A stretch of DNA of 64,000 nucleotides from an uncultured Alphaproteobacteria bacterium (lineage in GTDB: Bacteria; Pseudomonadota; Alphaproteobacteria; Rhodobacterales; Rhodobacteraceae), in NCBI GenBank assembly GCA_929200255.1, contig CAKMYZ010000008.1, forward strand, positions 1 to 64,000, given 5' to 3'. The translations under genes and the position numbers were made by a program. Positions 27,482-37,727 of this stretch are shown piece by piece (the stretch's first letter is position 1; each line of letters begins with the position of its first letter). Below the pieces are notes generated by a model. It had not been told where the DNA came from, searched no databases, and worked only from the letters and a program-made list of their open reading frames with translations.

Positions 27482-29020
27482 ATGATTGAGGAAAAGACAA
27501 GACAACGACGCAGCGGTGGACGCGCGGCAAGGGTCGCATTGCGCAACGCACCATTGGCCGAGGATCTGCGACCGATCCGGGCCGGCCTACCGGGCGGGCA
27601 ATACAAGCCGTTGTCCGATGCGGATGTGCTGCGCATTCATCATGCGGCCCTTGATGCGTTGGAGCAAATCGGGCTGTCGCAGGCTCCGCCATCGGGCATT
27701 GAGGCGATGACCAAAGCGGGTGCGATTCTGGGTGATGACGGGCGCCTGCGGTTCCCGCGTGCCTTGGTTGAAGACATGCTGGCCAAGGCGGCGCGCAACG
27801 TTACCCTATGTGGGCGCGATGAAAAGCATGACCTGCAGCTGACCGGATCAAATGTGCATTTTGGCACGGCAGGTGCCGCGGTGCATGTGGTTGATCTGGA
27901 AACCAACACATATCGCGACAGTACGGCGCAAGACTTGCACGATGCTGCGAGGATCACGCAAACGCTTGACAACGTACACTTTTTTCAACGTGCGATGGTG
28001 GCCCGCGATGTGACTGACAGCTGCGAGTTGGACCTGAACACGATCTATGCAAGCTGCGCAGGGACGACCAAACATATCGGCACATCATTCAGCGAACCGC
28101 AGAATGTGGCACCCTGCATCGAACTTATTCACCGTATCGCAGGCGGCGAAGACGCATGGCGCGCGCGCCCTTTCATGTCGAATTCAAACTGCTTTGTTGT
28201 ACCACCAATGAAATTCGCCGAGGAAAGCTGCCTGGTGATGGAAAGCTGCATCCGGGCAGGGATGCCTGTGCTGCTTTTGTCGGCGGGGCAGGCGGGTGCA
28301 ACAGCGCCAGCGCCTATCGCATTAACCATCGTGCAGGCTGTCGCGGAGTGTTTGGCCGGTGTCGTCTATGTGAACGCCATCGCGCCGGGGCATACGGCTG
28401 TCTTTGGCACCTGGCCATTTGTTTCTGACCTGCGCACGGGTGCGATGTCCGGCGGGTCTGCGGAACAGGCGTTGCTGACGGCGGGTTGTGCCCAGATGCA
28501 TCGCTTTTACGATCTGCCGGGCGGGGCTGCTGCTGGTATCTCAGATTCCAAGCTGCCGGATATGCAGGCTGGATGGGAGCAAGGCATCACCAACGTGCTT
28601 GCTGGATTGTCCGGTTTGAACATGGTGTATGAGGCGGTAGGTATGCATGCCTCTTTGCTGGGTTTTTGTCTTGAGTCGCTGATCCTGGGCGATGACATCA
28701 TTGGACAAGTTCTGCGCACGGTCCGCGGCATTGATGTGACGGAGGACAGCACGTCAATCGAGGCAATGAAAGCCGTTTGTCTGGAAGGCCCCGGCCACTA
28801 CCTTGGGTCGGATCAAACGCTGCAACTGATGCAAACCGAATATGTCTATCCGACACTTGGCAACAGGATGGGCCCCAAGGAATGGAATGAGGCAGACCGA
28901 CCTATGTTGATCGACAAGGCGATTGAGCGCAAGAACGAGATACTGGCGAATGCCAGGATTACCTTTGATCCGGCGTTTGATGCGGCGATCAGAGAGGACT
29001 ACAAAATCTACTTCGAGTGA
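27482..29020 (+). CDS. MttB-family methyltransferase without pyrrolysine
   Basis: This 512-aa protein belongs to the trimethylamine methyltransferase MttB superfamily. Archaeal MttB proteins have an amber-encoded pyrrolysine; here the frame has no internal TAG, as in homologues that demethylate quaternary amines such as glycine betaine or related compounds. Typical segments are GTKHIGTSFSEP, RPFMSNSNCFVVPPMKFAEESC and VNAIAPGHTAVFGTWPFVSDLRTGAM. AGGAGGG lies seven bases before ATG 27482. No corrinoid protein or activator is encoded next to it, so its methyl acceptor is encoded elsewhere. The divergent LysR gene probably regulates it. Confidence 0.88.
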   Translation: MIEEKTRQRRSGGRAARVALRNAPLAEDLRPIRAGLPGGQYKPLSDADVLRIHHAALDALEQIGLSQAPPSGIEAMTKAGAILGDDGRLRFPRALVEDMLAKAARNVTLCGRDEKHDLQLTGSNVHFGTAGAAVHVVDLETNTYRDSTAQDLHDAARITQTLDNVHFFQRAMVARDVTDSCELDLNTIYASCAGTTKHIGTSFSEPQNVAPCIELIHRIAGGEDAWRARPFMSNSNCFVVPPMKFAEESCLVMESCIRAGMPVLLLSAGQAGATAPAPIALTIVQAVAECLAGVVYVNAIAPGHTAVFGTWPFVSDLRTGAMSGGSAEQALLTAGCAQMHRFYDLPGGAAAGISDSKLPDMQAGWEQGITNVLAGLSGLNMVYEAVGMHASLLGFCLESLILGDDIIGQVLRTVRGIDVTEDSTSIEAMKAVCLEGPGHYLGSDQTLQLMQTEYVYPTLGNRMGPKEWNEADRPMLIDKAIERKNEILANARITFDPAFDAAIREDYKIYFE

Positions 29021-29037
29021 GGGATGAGGTCCTGACC

Positions 29038-29949
29038 TCAGCTCGCCGCAAAGAATGGCAACCAGGCGGCTAGCACGGCATTGGGGTTTTCCTCGGCCAG
29101 ATAGTGGCCGCCCTTCAAGGCGTGCCCCTCAACATGCAGGGCGCGTTCGCGCCATAAGGCGAGGCAATCGAAATGCGCTTCGATCACCCCGTCTGCCCCC
29201 CAGAGCGCAAGAAGCGGCATCTGTAATTTCGTTTGATCTGCATCGTCGTGGATGATGTCGATGGTCGCCGCGGCGCGGTAATCCTCGCAGGCACCATGGA
29301 TGGCATCGGGTTCTGAAAAAGCGGTTAGATACTCATCCAGCGCCTGCCGGACAAACGGGGCCAGGCCTGCGCTGCCAGCCCCGCATTTGCGCAGCCAGAA
29401 AAACACTGGATCTGCTGCGATCATCGTTTCGGGAAAGGGATGTGGCAAGGTCAGCCAGTACCAATGCCAATAGGCATGGGCAAAGCCGCTTGTTGCATTG
29501 CGGTACATTTCGCGGGTGGGGGCAATGTCCAGAACAGAGAGGGCAGTCACCTTGCCGGGATGGTCGGCTGCCAGACGGTGTGCAACACGGCCCCCGCGGT
29601 CATGTGCGCCGATCCTAAAGCGATCATGGCCCAGATGGTCCATCAATGCGACCATGTCACCCGCCGTGGTGCGTTTTGCATAGGGGGTGTGGCTTGCATC
29701 AGTTTTCGGTTTCAGTGAACGGCCATAGCCACGCAAGTCCGGGCAGATCACTTGATAGGTTTTTGCCAGTTCCGGTGCCGTCGCATGCCACATGGCGGAA
29801 GTCTGCGGATAGCCGTGGAGCAAAAGCAACGGCGGCCCGTCACCGGAGATCCGGTAAAAAATGGGGCCTTCTGGCGTTTGAAACACCCGTTCCTCAAACG
29901 CCTCAAAGAACCGCGGCGCAACAGGAGCAGACAGAGCAGCAGGATGCAT
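29038..29949 (-). CDS. Haloacetate dehalogenase-like alpha/beta hydrolase
   Basis: This 303-aa alpha/beta hydrolase resembles fluoroacetate/haloacetate dehalogenases, which cleave carbon-halogen bonds through an Asp nucleophile. LLLLHGYPQTSAMWH (about 43-57) is the oxyanion region and RIGAHDRGGRVAHRLA (about 112-127) holds the nucleophile Asp in the HDRGGR signature. The cap includes WHWYWLTLPHPFPE, and GGHYLAEENP carries the catalytic His. Its ATG 29949 overlaps the stop of the unknown 252-aa gene by one base (TGATG), so it is translationally coupled to the end of the GTPase/kinase operon. An in-frame TTG one codon earlier is a less likely start. Confidence 0.85.
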   Translation of the reverse strand: MHPAALSAPVAPRFFEAFEERVFQTPEGPIFYRISGDGPPLLLLHGYPQTSAMWHATAPELAKTYQVICPDLRGYGRSLKPKTDASHTPYAKRTTAGDMVALMDHLGHDRFRIGAHDRGGRVAHRLAADHPGKVTALSVLDIAPTREMYRNATSGFAHAYWHWYWLTLPHPFPETMIAADPVFFWLRKCGAGSAGLAPFVRQALDEYLTAFSEPDAIHGACEDYRAAATIDIIHDDADQTKLQMPLLALWGADGVIEAHFDCLALWRERALHVEGHALKGGHYLAEENPNAVLAAWLPFFAAS

Positions 29950-30707
29950 CAACCCAGTATGGCACGCCAGGACGCATGCAACGCACCCAGATGCGCTGGC
30001 TGATAGGCGATCACGGCAACATCATCGTTATGTATGGCCAAGGCGGCGGCCGTACCGTCCGAAAACGCCCCTTCGAGGCAGATCAATTGCGTGCCGCTGC
30101 CATAGGATTGCGATGCGCGAAACTCAGCGAGCTGCTTGTCCAAAATGGACTGTAATGCAGCAACGTCGCCCGCGCTCGATTGCAGTTCACCGTCCCGCAT
30201 GTGCAGCATCGCAACAGCGGCCGCACGATTGGCGCGCAAGAACCGTTCCATCGGAGGCTTCGGCGTCTCATCCAGGTCGAGTTGCCAAAGTTCAGCAAGC
30301 CCCTTGACAGAGATACCCCGCTCGCCATCTTTGCCAAACGCTGTGGGGGGCAGGTAACGGGCGGTCAACCGTTGGGCCTGGCCACATAGTTCAGAGAGAA
30401 CCGCAAAGACAGCGGCCACAACCTCAGGCTCTTCTCGCGACAGGACTTGCCCCAGAACGCCATCTGCGCCGGATGACGCACCGGCGATGCCGCGTAAACG
30501 GCGACCAGAGACGATCAGATTGACCACAGCATCATCAGCCCTGATCTCTAGATTGCGTTCCAGAATAGTGTCATCGATTTCATTGAGGATCGCGCTAACC
30601 GGGTTCGGCTCGCCGCCGGTTGAAATAACACGTGCGCCGGCTTCAAATACCGTATCTTTTGCTGCAAGAGCCGAGATTTTTTGCGCCAGTTCGGCGTGGT
30701 CGCTCAT
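29949..30707 (-). CDS. Unknown 252-aa protein of the GTPase/kinase operon
   Basis: I do not recognise this protein. It is soluble, with no signal peptide or membrane helix. The first half (about 1-110) alternates helices and strands (IRADDAVVNLIVSGRRLRGIAG); the middle has LPPTAFGKDGERGISVKGLAELWQLDL; the last part (about 200-250; GTQLICLEGAFSDGTAAALAIHNDDVAVIAY) looks like a small alpha/beta domain somewhat like Roadblock-type sensors. It lies 29 bases after the 120-aa gene and overlaps the hydrolase start by one base. An adaptor or regulator role for the GTPases is inference from position. Confidence 0.6.
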   Translation of the reverse strand: MSDHAELAQKISALAAKDTVFEAGARVISTGGEPNPVSAILNEIDDTILERNLEIRADDAVVNLIVSGRRLRGIAGASSGADGVLGQVLSREEPEVVAAVFAVLSELCGQAQRLTARYLPPTAFGKDGERGISVKGLAELWQLDLDETPKPPMERFLRANRAAAVAMLHMRDGELQSSAGDVAALQSILDKQLAEFRASQSYGSGTQLICLEGAFSDGTAAALAIHNDDVAVIAYQPAHLGALHASWRAILG

Positions 30708-30736
30708 TTAGTTTGTTCCAGCTTCGTCTTCGTCTT

Positions 30737-31099
30737 TCAGGCACCACTGCTGATGCGGTTCAGTCTTTCCCGGGCGTCGGCGACAAACGCTTCGACGTCA
30801 AGCTCCGGCGCGCAAACACAACAAAGAACATCGTTAGGTTCATCCGCCGCGCGCAGAAACACGCGCACCCCTTCTGCATTTGCAACAAGCGCTGCTGTGC
30901 TGGGCTCTTCACCCAAAACCACCTTGCGGCCGGCACCAAGCATTGTCATCGCTTCGTTGCATAGCCTGTCAAGGGTCTCACGCGGGGCGTTTGCAGCGGT
31001 ATCTGTCACCAGAATCATCTGGGTCGACAAATCTGCAAATGCCAGCATTTCACAGCCTTGATTGGCATTTCGCAATGCGTCTAACTCATCAACAACCAT
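30737..31099 (-). CDS. Small Roadblock/LC7-like protein, putative GTPase regulator
   Basis: This 120-aa protein shows a strand-helix-strand pattern that resembles Roadblock/LC7 proteins: CEMLAFADLSTQMILVTDTA (about 16-35), a helix (RETLDRLCNEAMTML), then VLGEEPSTAALVANAEGVRVFLRAADEPNDVLCCVC (about 60-96) and a final helix. Roadblock proteins such as MglB regulate small GTPases, and three GTPase genes lie directly upstream on the same strand. The match is by pattern only; a profile search is needed. It follows the 289-aa GTPase gene after 81 bases. Confidence 0.5.
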   Translation of the reverse strand: MVVDELDALRNANQGCEMLAFADLSTQMILVTDTAANAPRETLDRLCNEAMTMLGAGRKVVLGEEPSTAALVANAEGVRVFLRAADEPNDVLCCVCAPELDVEAFVADARERLNRISSGA

Positions 31100-31180
31100 C
31101 TACGGCCTACTTTTCTGTTCCCAACGGAACCATTACGCCAATTCGCAGAGCCTGTAAAACAGGACCGTTGCGGGCTGCGT

Positions 31181-32050
31181 TCACGATGTTCGAATAATCC
31201 GACCAGCCGCATCAGTTTCAGCACCTTCAGGCGCCGTAGGGCGGGCAGGTCTTTCACCTTCTGCACTGCGCTGTACACGGCGCGGGACAACCGGTGCCAC
31301 CACAGCTTCTGGAATGGCGGTATCATTTCCGTAGTTATAAAGCGGCAGCTCTGTACGTGCGGCCAGCTTGGTCAAAACATCGATAGTGTCGATCAGATGC
31401 TGGGTGAACGGGCCCGCGCCACTGGCATCCCACAGGTCATAGTCGTCACCCGCCTGAATAGCCTTGAGCAGGGAAACCGGGAAGACAGCGCCAAACAGCC
31501 CCTTGGTTTCACGGTTGACGCGTTTGAGTACGCGCAAACGATCACGATCCGTGGTCAGTTTGTCATAGCGCGTGATCAACAGGATCGAGTTCTCGCGTAC
31601 AGAATCGGGCATGGTGTCCCAAACCGCAGCTTCGGATTGGCGCCATGCTTGGGTGGCATGTGTACACCAGATCACTGCGTCGACCTCTGTCAGCATGCGT
31701 TCCCAGACTTCGGATGACATGTTGGGATCCGAGATACCGGGGAAATCGATCAGGTCGCAGACCTCAAGAATGTCGCTTTCCATAAAAAGGCGGATCACGC
31801 GGGTTTCCTGAACCGGGAGATCCTCTAGGTTTTCGAGCGACACAGGTTCGGCCGTGCCATCAATGTCGATCCGATAGGGATCATCGGTGCCGTGTGAAAT
31901 CCAGACAGGGGACAGCCGTGTGGCTGTCACTTTTTCTGGCAAAGGCCGGGCACCCATCAGAAGATTGGACAAGGTGCTTTTGCCCGCACTGAATTCGCCC
32001 ATTAGGGCAACGCGAGGTTTGCGTGGTGCAGCTACGCTTTCGTCGGTCAT
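31181..32050 (-). CDS. Dynamin-like GTPase (289 aa), third GTPase of operon
   Basis: This 289-aa protein is a P-loop GTPase. G1 is MGEFSAGKST (about 16-25), a conserved Thr for G2 lies in VTATRLSP, G3 is LIDFPGISD (about 97-105) and G4 is LITRYDKLT (about 153), where Arg replaces the usual Lys of TKxD. The Pro-rich basic tail (APVVPRRVQ, GERPARPTAP) is probably flexible. The GEFSAGKST loop is typical of bacterial dynamin-like proteins. It overlaps the 697-aa GTPase gene by 4 bp (ATGA). It is paralogous to the 493-aa GTPase (shared WCT/WCS...MP...LxIT block). Confidence 0.82.
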   Translation of the reverse strand: MTDESVAAPRKPRVALMGEFSAGKSTLSNLLMGARPLPEKVTATRLSPVWISHGTDDPYRIDIDGTAEPVSLENLEDLPVQETRVIRLFMESDILEVCDLIDFPGISDPNMSSEVWERMLTEVDAVIWCTHATQAWRQSEAAVWDTMPDSVRENSILLITRYDKLTTDRDRLRVLKRVNRETKGLFGAVFPVSLLKAIQAGDDYDLWDASGAGPFTQHLIDTIDVLTKLAARTELPLYNYGNDTAIPEAVVAPVVPRRVQRSAEGERPARPTAPEGAETDAAGRIIRTS

Positions 32051-34140
32051 TCGGCCTGTCCTTCAGATGCGTCTTCTATCGCAGCATTATCGCTGAGTTC
32101 TTCGAAGATGTAGTCGAACAATTCGTCGCGCTCTTGTTGAGCCTTGATCCCAAAAATACTCTCGAGGTCGTCCATATCGATTTCAGTCTTTGTGCTGATA
32201 TCGCCCAGAAGTGCACGCTGATCTGTGATGAATTCCTGCAATTCATGCACCGCTCTGGCGCGAATATCCTCGGCCTGGCGAATTTTCAACTCATCCACGA
32301 TCGGGGCAGTTTCAGCTTCGATCAGATCATAGAAACCGCTGGCAAAAGAACGATAGCCTTTGCGGCGCTTCCACCATCCCTTCCACCAGGATGTCTGTAG
32401 GTCCAGCGCGATGGTTTGTCCCAAGGACACAGGTGCCGGAATCTCCGGCGCGGCGGGTGGGGTGATTGTGAAATTCTCCACTGCCACGCCAAAGGCAGCG
32501 CGGTATGTTTCCGCCAGGTCAGTCGCAGCTGCGCCATAGGCCTGCTGGCAGGTTGATGTGACATTGCGGCGCATCACCTGATAGCTGGTGCGCAACAACA
32601 TGCGCAGGCCGTCAGGGCTATATTGCCAAATTTCATCTTCGCCGTTGGTTTCCAGATGCTGCAGCAGCGATTCCAGCGCACGATCAAGGAAACGTTTATG
32701 CGATTGATCAACCCGTGACCCAAATTGCTGGAACACAATATCCAACCGGTCATTGAGGAGCTTTAGGTTTTCGGCTTCCAATTTTCCAAGATGCTCGCCC
32801 AACTCAGCCGGAGGCATCATTTCAAGCGTGTCACCATCAAGGCGCATGGACACAACAGCATTGGAGGCACGCACGCCGCCGACAAGGTTCAGCGCGCGTT
32901 TGCGCGATGCTGATAATATCTCTGCGCCGGGTCCTTCGGAGATCCGCTCTGATACCGCACGATATAGCTGCGGCACACCTGACAGATGCCAAACCATTTC
33001 ATTGGTTTCCATCGTAGCGGTTTCCGCGCTCAGTGCGACTTCGGCCCAGTTGAACATCGCCTCGGCGCTGTCATCGACGATGTCATCCATGTCTTCGCCA
33101 AGGGCGATGTTGGCCCAATAGGCGCTGCCAAAGATGACTTCAGGATTTTCGGGGCCATTGTTGTCGGCCAATGTTTGCAGGATGCTGTCACGTATTTCAG
33201 GGACTTGTTCTGCGGGGTTCGACAACTCATCGATCCGGTTCACGAAGATGATCACCTCGCGGGCTTTCACGTTCGAGATCAGGCGGATCAGGCCCATATC
33301 CATAGAGGTGAGCGCCTGATGCGCCGAAAGGACAACCACACAGATGCGGCTATCGCGCAACGCATTGATCGTGATCTGCTCACGCATCATGAAGGTATCG
33401 TTCACGCCGGGCGTGTCGCGGATGCACAGCGGCATCGGAACGGCCTTCGCTTCGAGAAACAGGTCAGCAGATTTTGTGATATCTGCAAAACGGCCCTGTT
33501 GGTCCTCTTCTTCCAGATCCTCAAAATCGTCGCCCATGCAAACATAGCGCTGCACCAGATCGTCGGTCAGGTCGGCGTAGTTGTGCTTTTGACCCAACAG
33601 TAACTCAAACTTGCGACCAAGGCGCAACTTGGTCTTGTCACGCATTTCGTTGATCTGATGACGTACTTTTTCAAGTTCTTCGTCAGCACCAGCGCGCGCG
33701 GACAGCTCACCGATTCGGCCACCATTCTCGACCAGGTGATCCCATTCGCCCTGGCTGAAGAACTGAAAGCTTGCGGTCGGTGCGTCATCTGGCAACGGGG
33801 TATTGAGGTGCAAAGAGGTCACTACCGAGGTCCATGGGTTGACGTCAGCAGGCAAAAGTTCGGGCCGGCCAACCATGGCGTTTACCAGTGATGTCTTGCC
33901 GGCCTTGATCTGGCCGATCATGGTGATGCTCGGCTCAAAGTTTCGTAACTGCTTGATAAGTTTTGTAGATTTCTTTTCAGCGTCCTGGCCGCCAAGCTTC
34001 ACGACATCAGCAAGCGTCGCTTCCAAATCGGTTACATCGTCATGGAAGCCTTCAAGTTTTTCCAGGCCAAGTCGCATGAACGGGTGGTGCGCTGCCGGGA
34101 CTCGATAACCGTCCCCCTTTGCCAGCTCTTCCATCTTCAT
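32047..34140 (-). CDS. Dynamin-family GTPase (697 aa) with aromatic-basic patch
   Basis: This 697-aa protein has a complete GTPase domain: G1 MIGQIKAGKTS (about 75-85), G2 Thr in NPWTSVVTS, G3 CIRDTPGVNDTF (about 243) and G4 IFVNRIDEL. Long helical regions follow (about 395-690), as in bacterial dynamin-like proteins that bend or fuse membranes. TSWWKGWWKRRKGYRSF at about 581-597 is a striking aromatic-basic patch that could insert into a bilayer; there is no full transmembrane helix. ATG 34140 follows a 159-base gap after the 493-aa gene, the largest in the operon. The end overlaps the next GTPase gene. Confidence 0.82.
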   Translation of the reverse strand: MKMEELAKGDGYRVPAAHHPFMRLGLEKLEGFHDDVTDLEATLADVVKLGGQDAEKKSTKLIKQLRNFEPSITMIGQIKAGKTSLVNAMVGRPELLPADVNPWTSVVTSLHLNTPLPDDAPTASFQFFSQGEWDHLVENGGRIGELSARAGADEELEKVRHQINEMRDKTKLRLGRKFELLLGQKHNYADLTDDLVQRYVCMGDDFEDLEEEDQQGRFADITKSADLFLEAKAVPMPLCIRDTPGVNDTFMMREQITINALRDSRICVVVLSAHQALTSMDMGLIRLISNVKAREVIIFVNRIDELSNPAEQVPEIRDSILQTLADNNGPENPEVIFGSAYWANIALGEDMDDIVDDSAEAMFNWAEVALSAETATMETNEMVWHLSGVPQLYRAVSERISEGPGAEILSASRKRALNLVGGVRASNAVVSMRLDGDTLEMMPPAELGEHLGKLEAENLKLLNDRLDIVFQQFGSRVDQSHKRFLDRALESLLQHLETNGEDEIWQYSPDGLRMLLRTSYQVMRRNVTSTCQQAYGAAATDLAETYRAAFGVAVENFTITPPAAPEIPAPVSLGQTIALDLQTSWWKGWWKRRKGYRSFASGFYDLIEAETAPIVDELKIRQAEDIRARAVHELQEFITDQRALLGDISTKTEIDMDDLESIFGIKAQQERDELFDYIFEELSDNAAIEDASEGQAE

Positions 34141-34299
34141 TCTTGTCCGTCCTCAATTCCTATCTGCACCACCCTTAACAGGAGTTCGGCCCGCCGCCAA
34201 ATCACGAGCATAACACTGTTTTCATTGCCATAAAGGAAACAGACCCAAGCGGCAAAGAAAGTGACATAATTTAAGAGTACACTGAAGCAGCTACGCCTT
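34141..34299. other. 159-base gap inside the GTPase/kinase operon
   Basis: This is the widest spacer in the run of minus-strand genes between 39968 and 29038. It contains no gene. Near 34220-34285 it is A/T-rich, so an internal promoter for the 697-aa and later genes is possible; I see no clear terminator hairpin with a T-tract. Confidence 0.35.
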
Positions 34300-35780
<1,481 letters not shown>

Positions 35781-35781
<1 letters not shown>

Positions 35782-36821
35782 TACTTACCTCCGGCGGCGA
35801 GTTTAGCCGGCGGCTCTGCCGCTTCAACCTCCTGTGTGCTGTCGATGTCTTTGCTTGGCGCCTTCTCAGTGACTTTGACGGTCTTGATCGGGCGTACTTC
35901 CTTGATAGGGGGCGTCTCAGCCTTAGTGGCGACCTTTTCCACTTCGTCAGCCTCAACGACGCGCGTGATTGTCGCCGTGTGGCTGTCCACATGGCCGACA
36001 GGCTTGGCGCGAATGGCGCGGATGACGGGTTTGTTGTGGTTCAGCTTGATGACAGAGAAGGTGCAGTTGTCCTGATCTGGGTCAGCCAAGGCTTCGATTG
36101 CCTCAAGAAGGTATCCTGCAATCTCCGCCGCCTTCTTACGGCGGTAGCGGTGCAGGATTTTCTGAATATGCGCTTCTTCAAGATATTGCAGGCCATCGCT
36201 TGAGACGACGACAATATCACCGACCTCAAGTTCAAACGGAGTCTTGGGGCAATCCGATTTTGCGACACGGTCACCCAGGATCACGGAGGTCAGGCAGTTG
36301 CGGTCGGGGTGGTTACGCCCGGCTTCTTCGTCTAGCAGGCCCGACTGCACCATAAAATCAATCTGAGGCGCCATGGAATGGTCCTCATTGAGTTGCTTCA
36401 TCTTGCCGCCGCGGAAATGGTACAACGGGCTGTCACCAATCGACATCCAGTACATGCGGTTTTCCACCAACACGAGCGAAACAAGGGTCGCCCCCATTCC
36501 ACGTGTCTCGGGGTGGCGTTTGACATGATCGCGTACAACTTCGTTGGCGTTGCGTGCAGCGGTTGTCAGATACTGAGGGACTTCTGCTTCAAAATCACCA
36601 AAGTTTGCACTTTCAAACTTCAGTTCACTAAATACCTCGGTCACGACGATCTTACTCGCCACGTCACCTGCGGCATGGCCACCCATCCCGTCGGCAAGAA
36701 CAACGACACCACTATCTGCCCCAAAGGGGAAGTCAGCGACAATTGCGTCTTCTTGGTAGTCTCGTCCGCCCTGGCAAATAGCCGAGGCTACATCAAAACG
36801 AGGTTCAGGCGATCGCCACAT
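35781..36821 (-). CDS. PP2C-family Ser/Thr protein phosphatase
   Basis: This 346-aa phosphatase would reverse phosphorylation by the operon's kinase. PP2C metal-binding motifs are visible: GRDYQEDA near the N-terminus, VLADGMGGHAAGDVAS (about 40-55), YWMSIGDSPLYHF (about 115), VVVSSDGLQYLEE (about 205) and DNCTFSVIKLN (about 245). A C-terminal tail of about 90 charged residues (PPIKEVRPIKTVKVTEKAPS) follows the domain. ATG 36821, six bases after GGAGG, is preferred over an upstream start at 36869; it overlaps the FHA gene end by 17 bp. The stop overlaps the 493-aa GTPase start by one base. Confidence 0.9.
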
Positions 36822-37668
36822 CTTCGTCCTCCCCGGCAGCGCCGTCGGTCCAGTTAAATGATTTTCCACACAAGGCGACGAAGCGGAGCGTTGTTTCGCC
36901 GATGCGGATTACGTCACCGGTTTTCAGTGTTTCATTGCTGATCAACGGCTTTTCATTTAGGCGCACAATGTTTGATTTTCCGCCATGACCGAGCAAGAAT
37001 TCTTTGCTGTCCTCGTCGTAAACAATTGCGGCATGGTTCATGCGTGAAATGGAGTTGTCGCCAAAATCAAGCTGCACGGCCTGATCTTCGCCACGTCCAA
37101 TCTGTGACATGCCGGACATCAGCGAAAAGCTCTCGCCGCGACCCGGGCCGTCAGCCACAACGATCCAGCCAACAGGGAACTTTACGCTTTTGGTTGGTGC
37201 GGCCTTTGGCGCGTCGTTGAAAAGATCGACAACGTCGCCGTCGGACTTGTCGAAGCCGATTAAACGGGTCTTTGTGCGGCGCGACCGGGCTGGTGACCGG
37301 GATGCAGCAGCAGAAGCTGCCGCTGGTGCGGGCTGCGGTGCAGGTGCCTGAGCAACTGGTGCCGCAGGCGCAGGCGCTGGTGCTGGTGCGGGCGCTGCCG
37401 CCGCAGGTGAAACATCATCGTCTTCCAGATCCCAGATATTGACGGCCGGTTGTGCCGGTGCGGCCTTTGGCTCATCGACCTCGACGACTCGTACCTCAGA
37501 TTTGACCTGATCTGTCACAGCCGCCAAATCAGCATTGGCTGCATCGGCCTCACTGACCATAGATCCGATGGTTTCACGATAGGATTGTTCAAGGGATTCA
37601 ACGCCTTGCGCCCGCCGCTTTGCGGGCTCGTTGCGCTTCTTTCCAAGCAGATCACGAATGAATTTCAT
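36805..37668 (-). CDS. FHA-domain protein
   Basis: This 287-aa protein ends in a forkhead-associated domain (about 185-270), which binds phosphothreonine peptides. FHA landmarks are MSQIGRGEDQAVQLD, SISRMNHAAIVYDE and GGKSNIVRLNEKPL. The first 55 residues are basic and helical; residues about 75-125 are an Ala/Pro-rich linker, followed by RRTKTRLIGFDK, where Thr residues could be phospho-acceptors. It lies 59 bases after the kinase gene and overlaps the PP2C gene. By analogy with other kinase-FHA-phosphatase sets it probably reads out the kinase signal; the partner is unknown. Confidence 0.87.
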   Translation of the reverse strand: MKFIRDLLGKKRNEPAKRRAQGVESLEQSYRETIGSMVSEADAANADLAAVTDQVKSEVRVVEVDEPKAAPAQPAVNIWDLEDDDVSPAAAAPAPAPAPAPAAPVAQAPAPQPAPAAASAAASRSPARSRRTKTRLIGFDKSDGDVVDLFNDAPKAAPTKSVKFPVGWIVVADGPGRGESFSLMSGMSQIGRGEDQAVQLDFGDNSISRMNHAAIVYDEDSKEFLLGHGGKSNIVRLNEKPLISNETLKTGDVIRIGETTLRFVALCGKSFNWTDGAAGEDEDVAIA

Positions 37669-37727
37669 TTTACCAACCTTCCAAAATTACGTCGCTAACA
37701 GCATACTAAGGGCAAACCGTTGCGATT

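Noticed and set aside
27482..29020. Possible pyrrolysine-containing MttB
   Set aside because: There is no in-frame TAG, and no pyl genes are seen.
29025..29040. TGAGGTC-CT-GACCTCA inverted repeat between the MttB and hydrolase stops
   Set aside because: The 2-base loop and lack of a T-tract on either strand make it a poor terminator.
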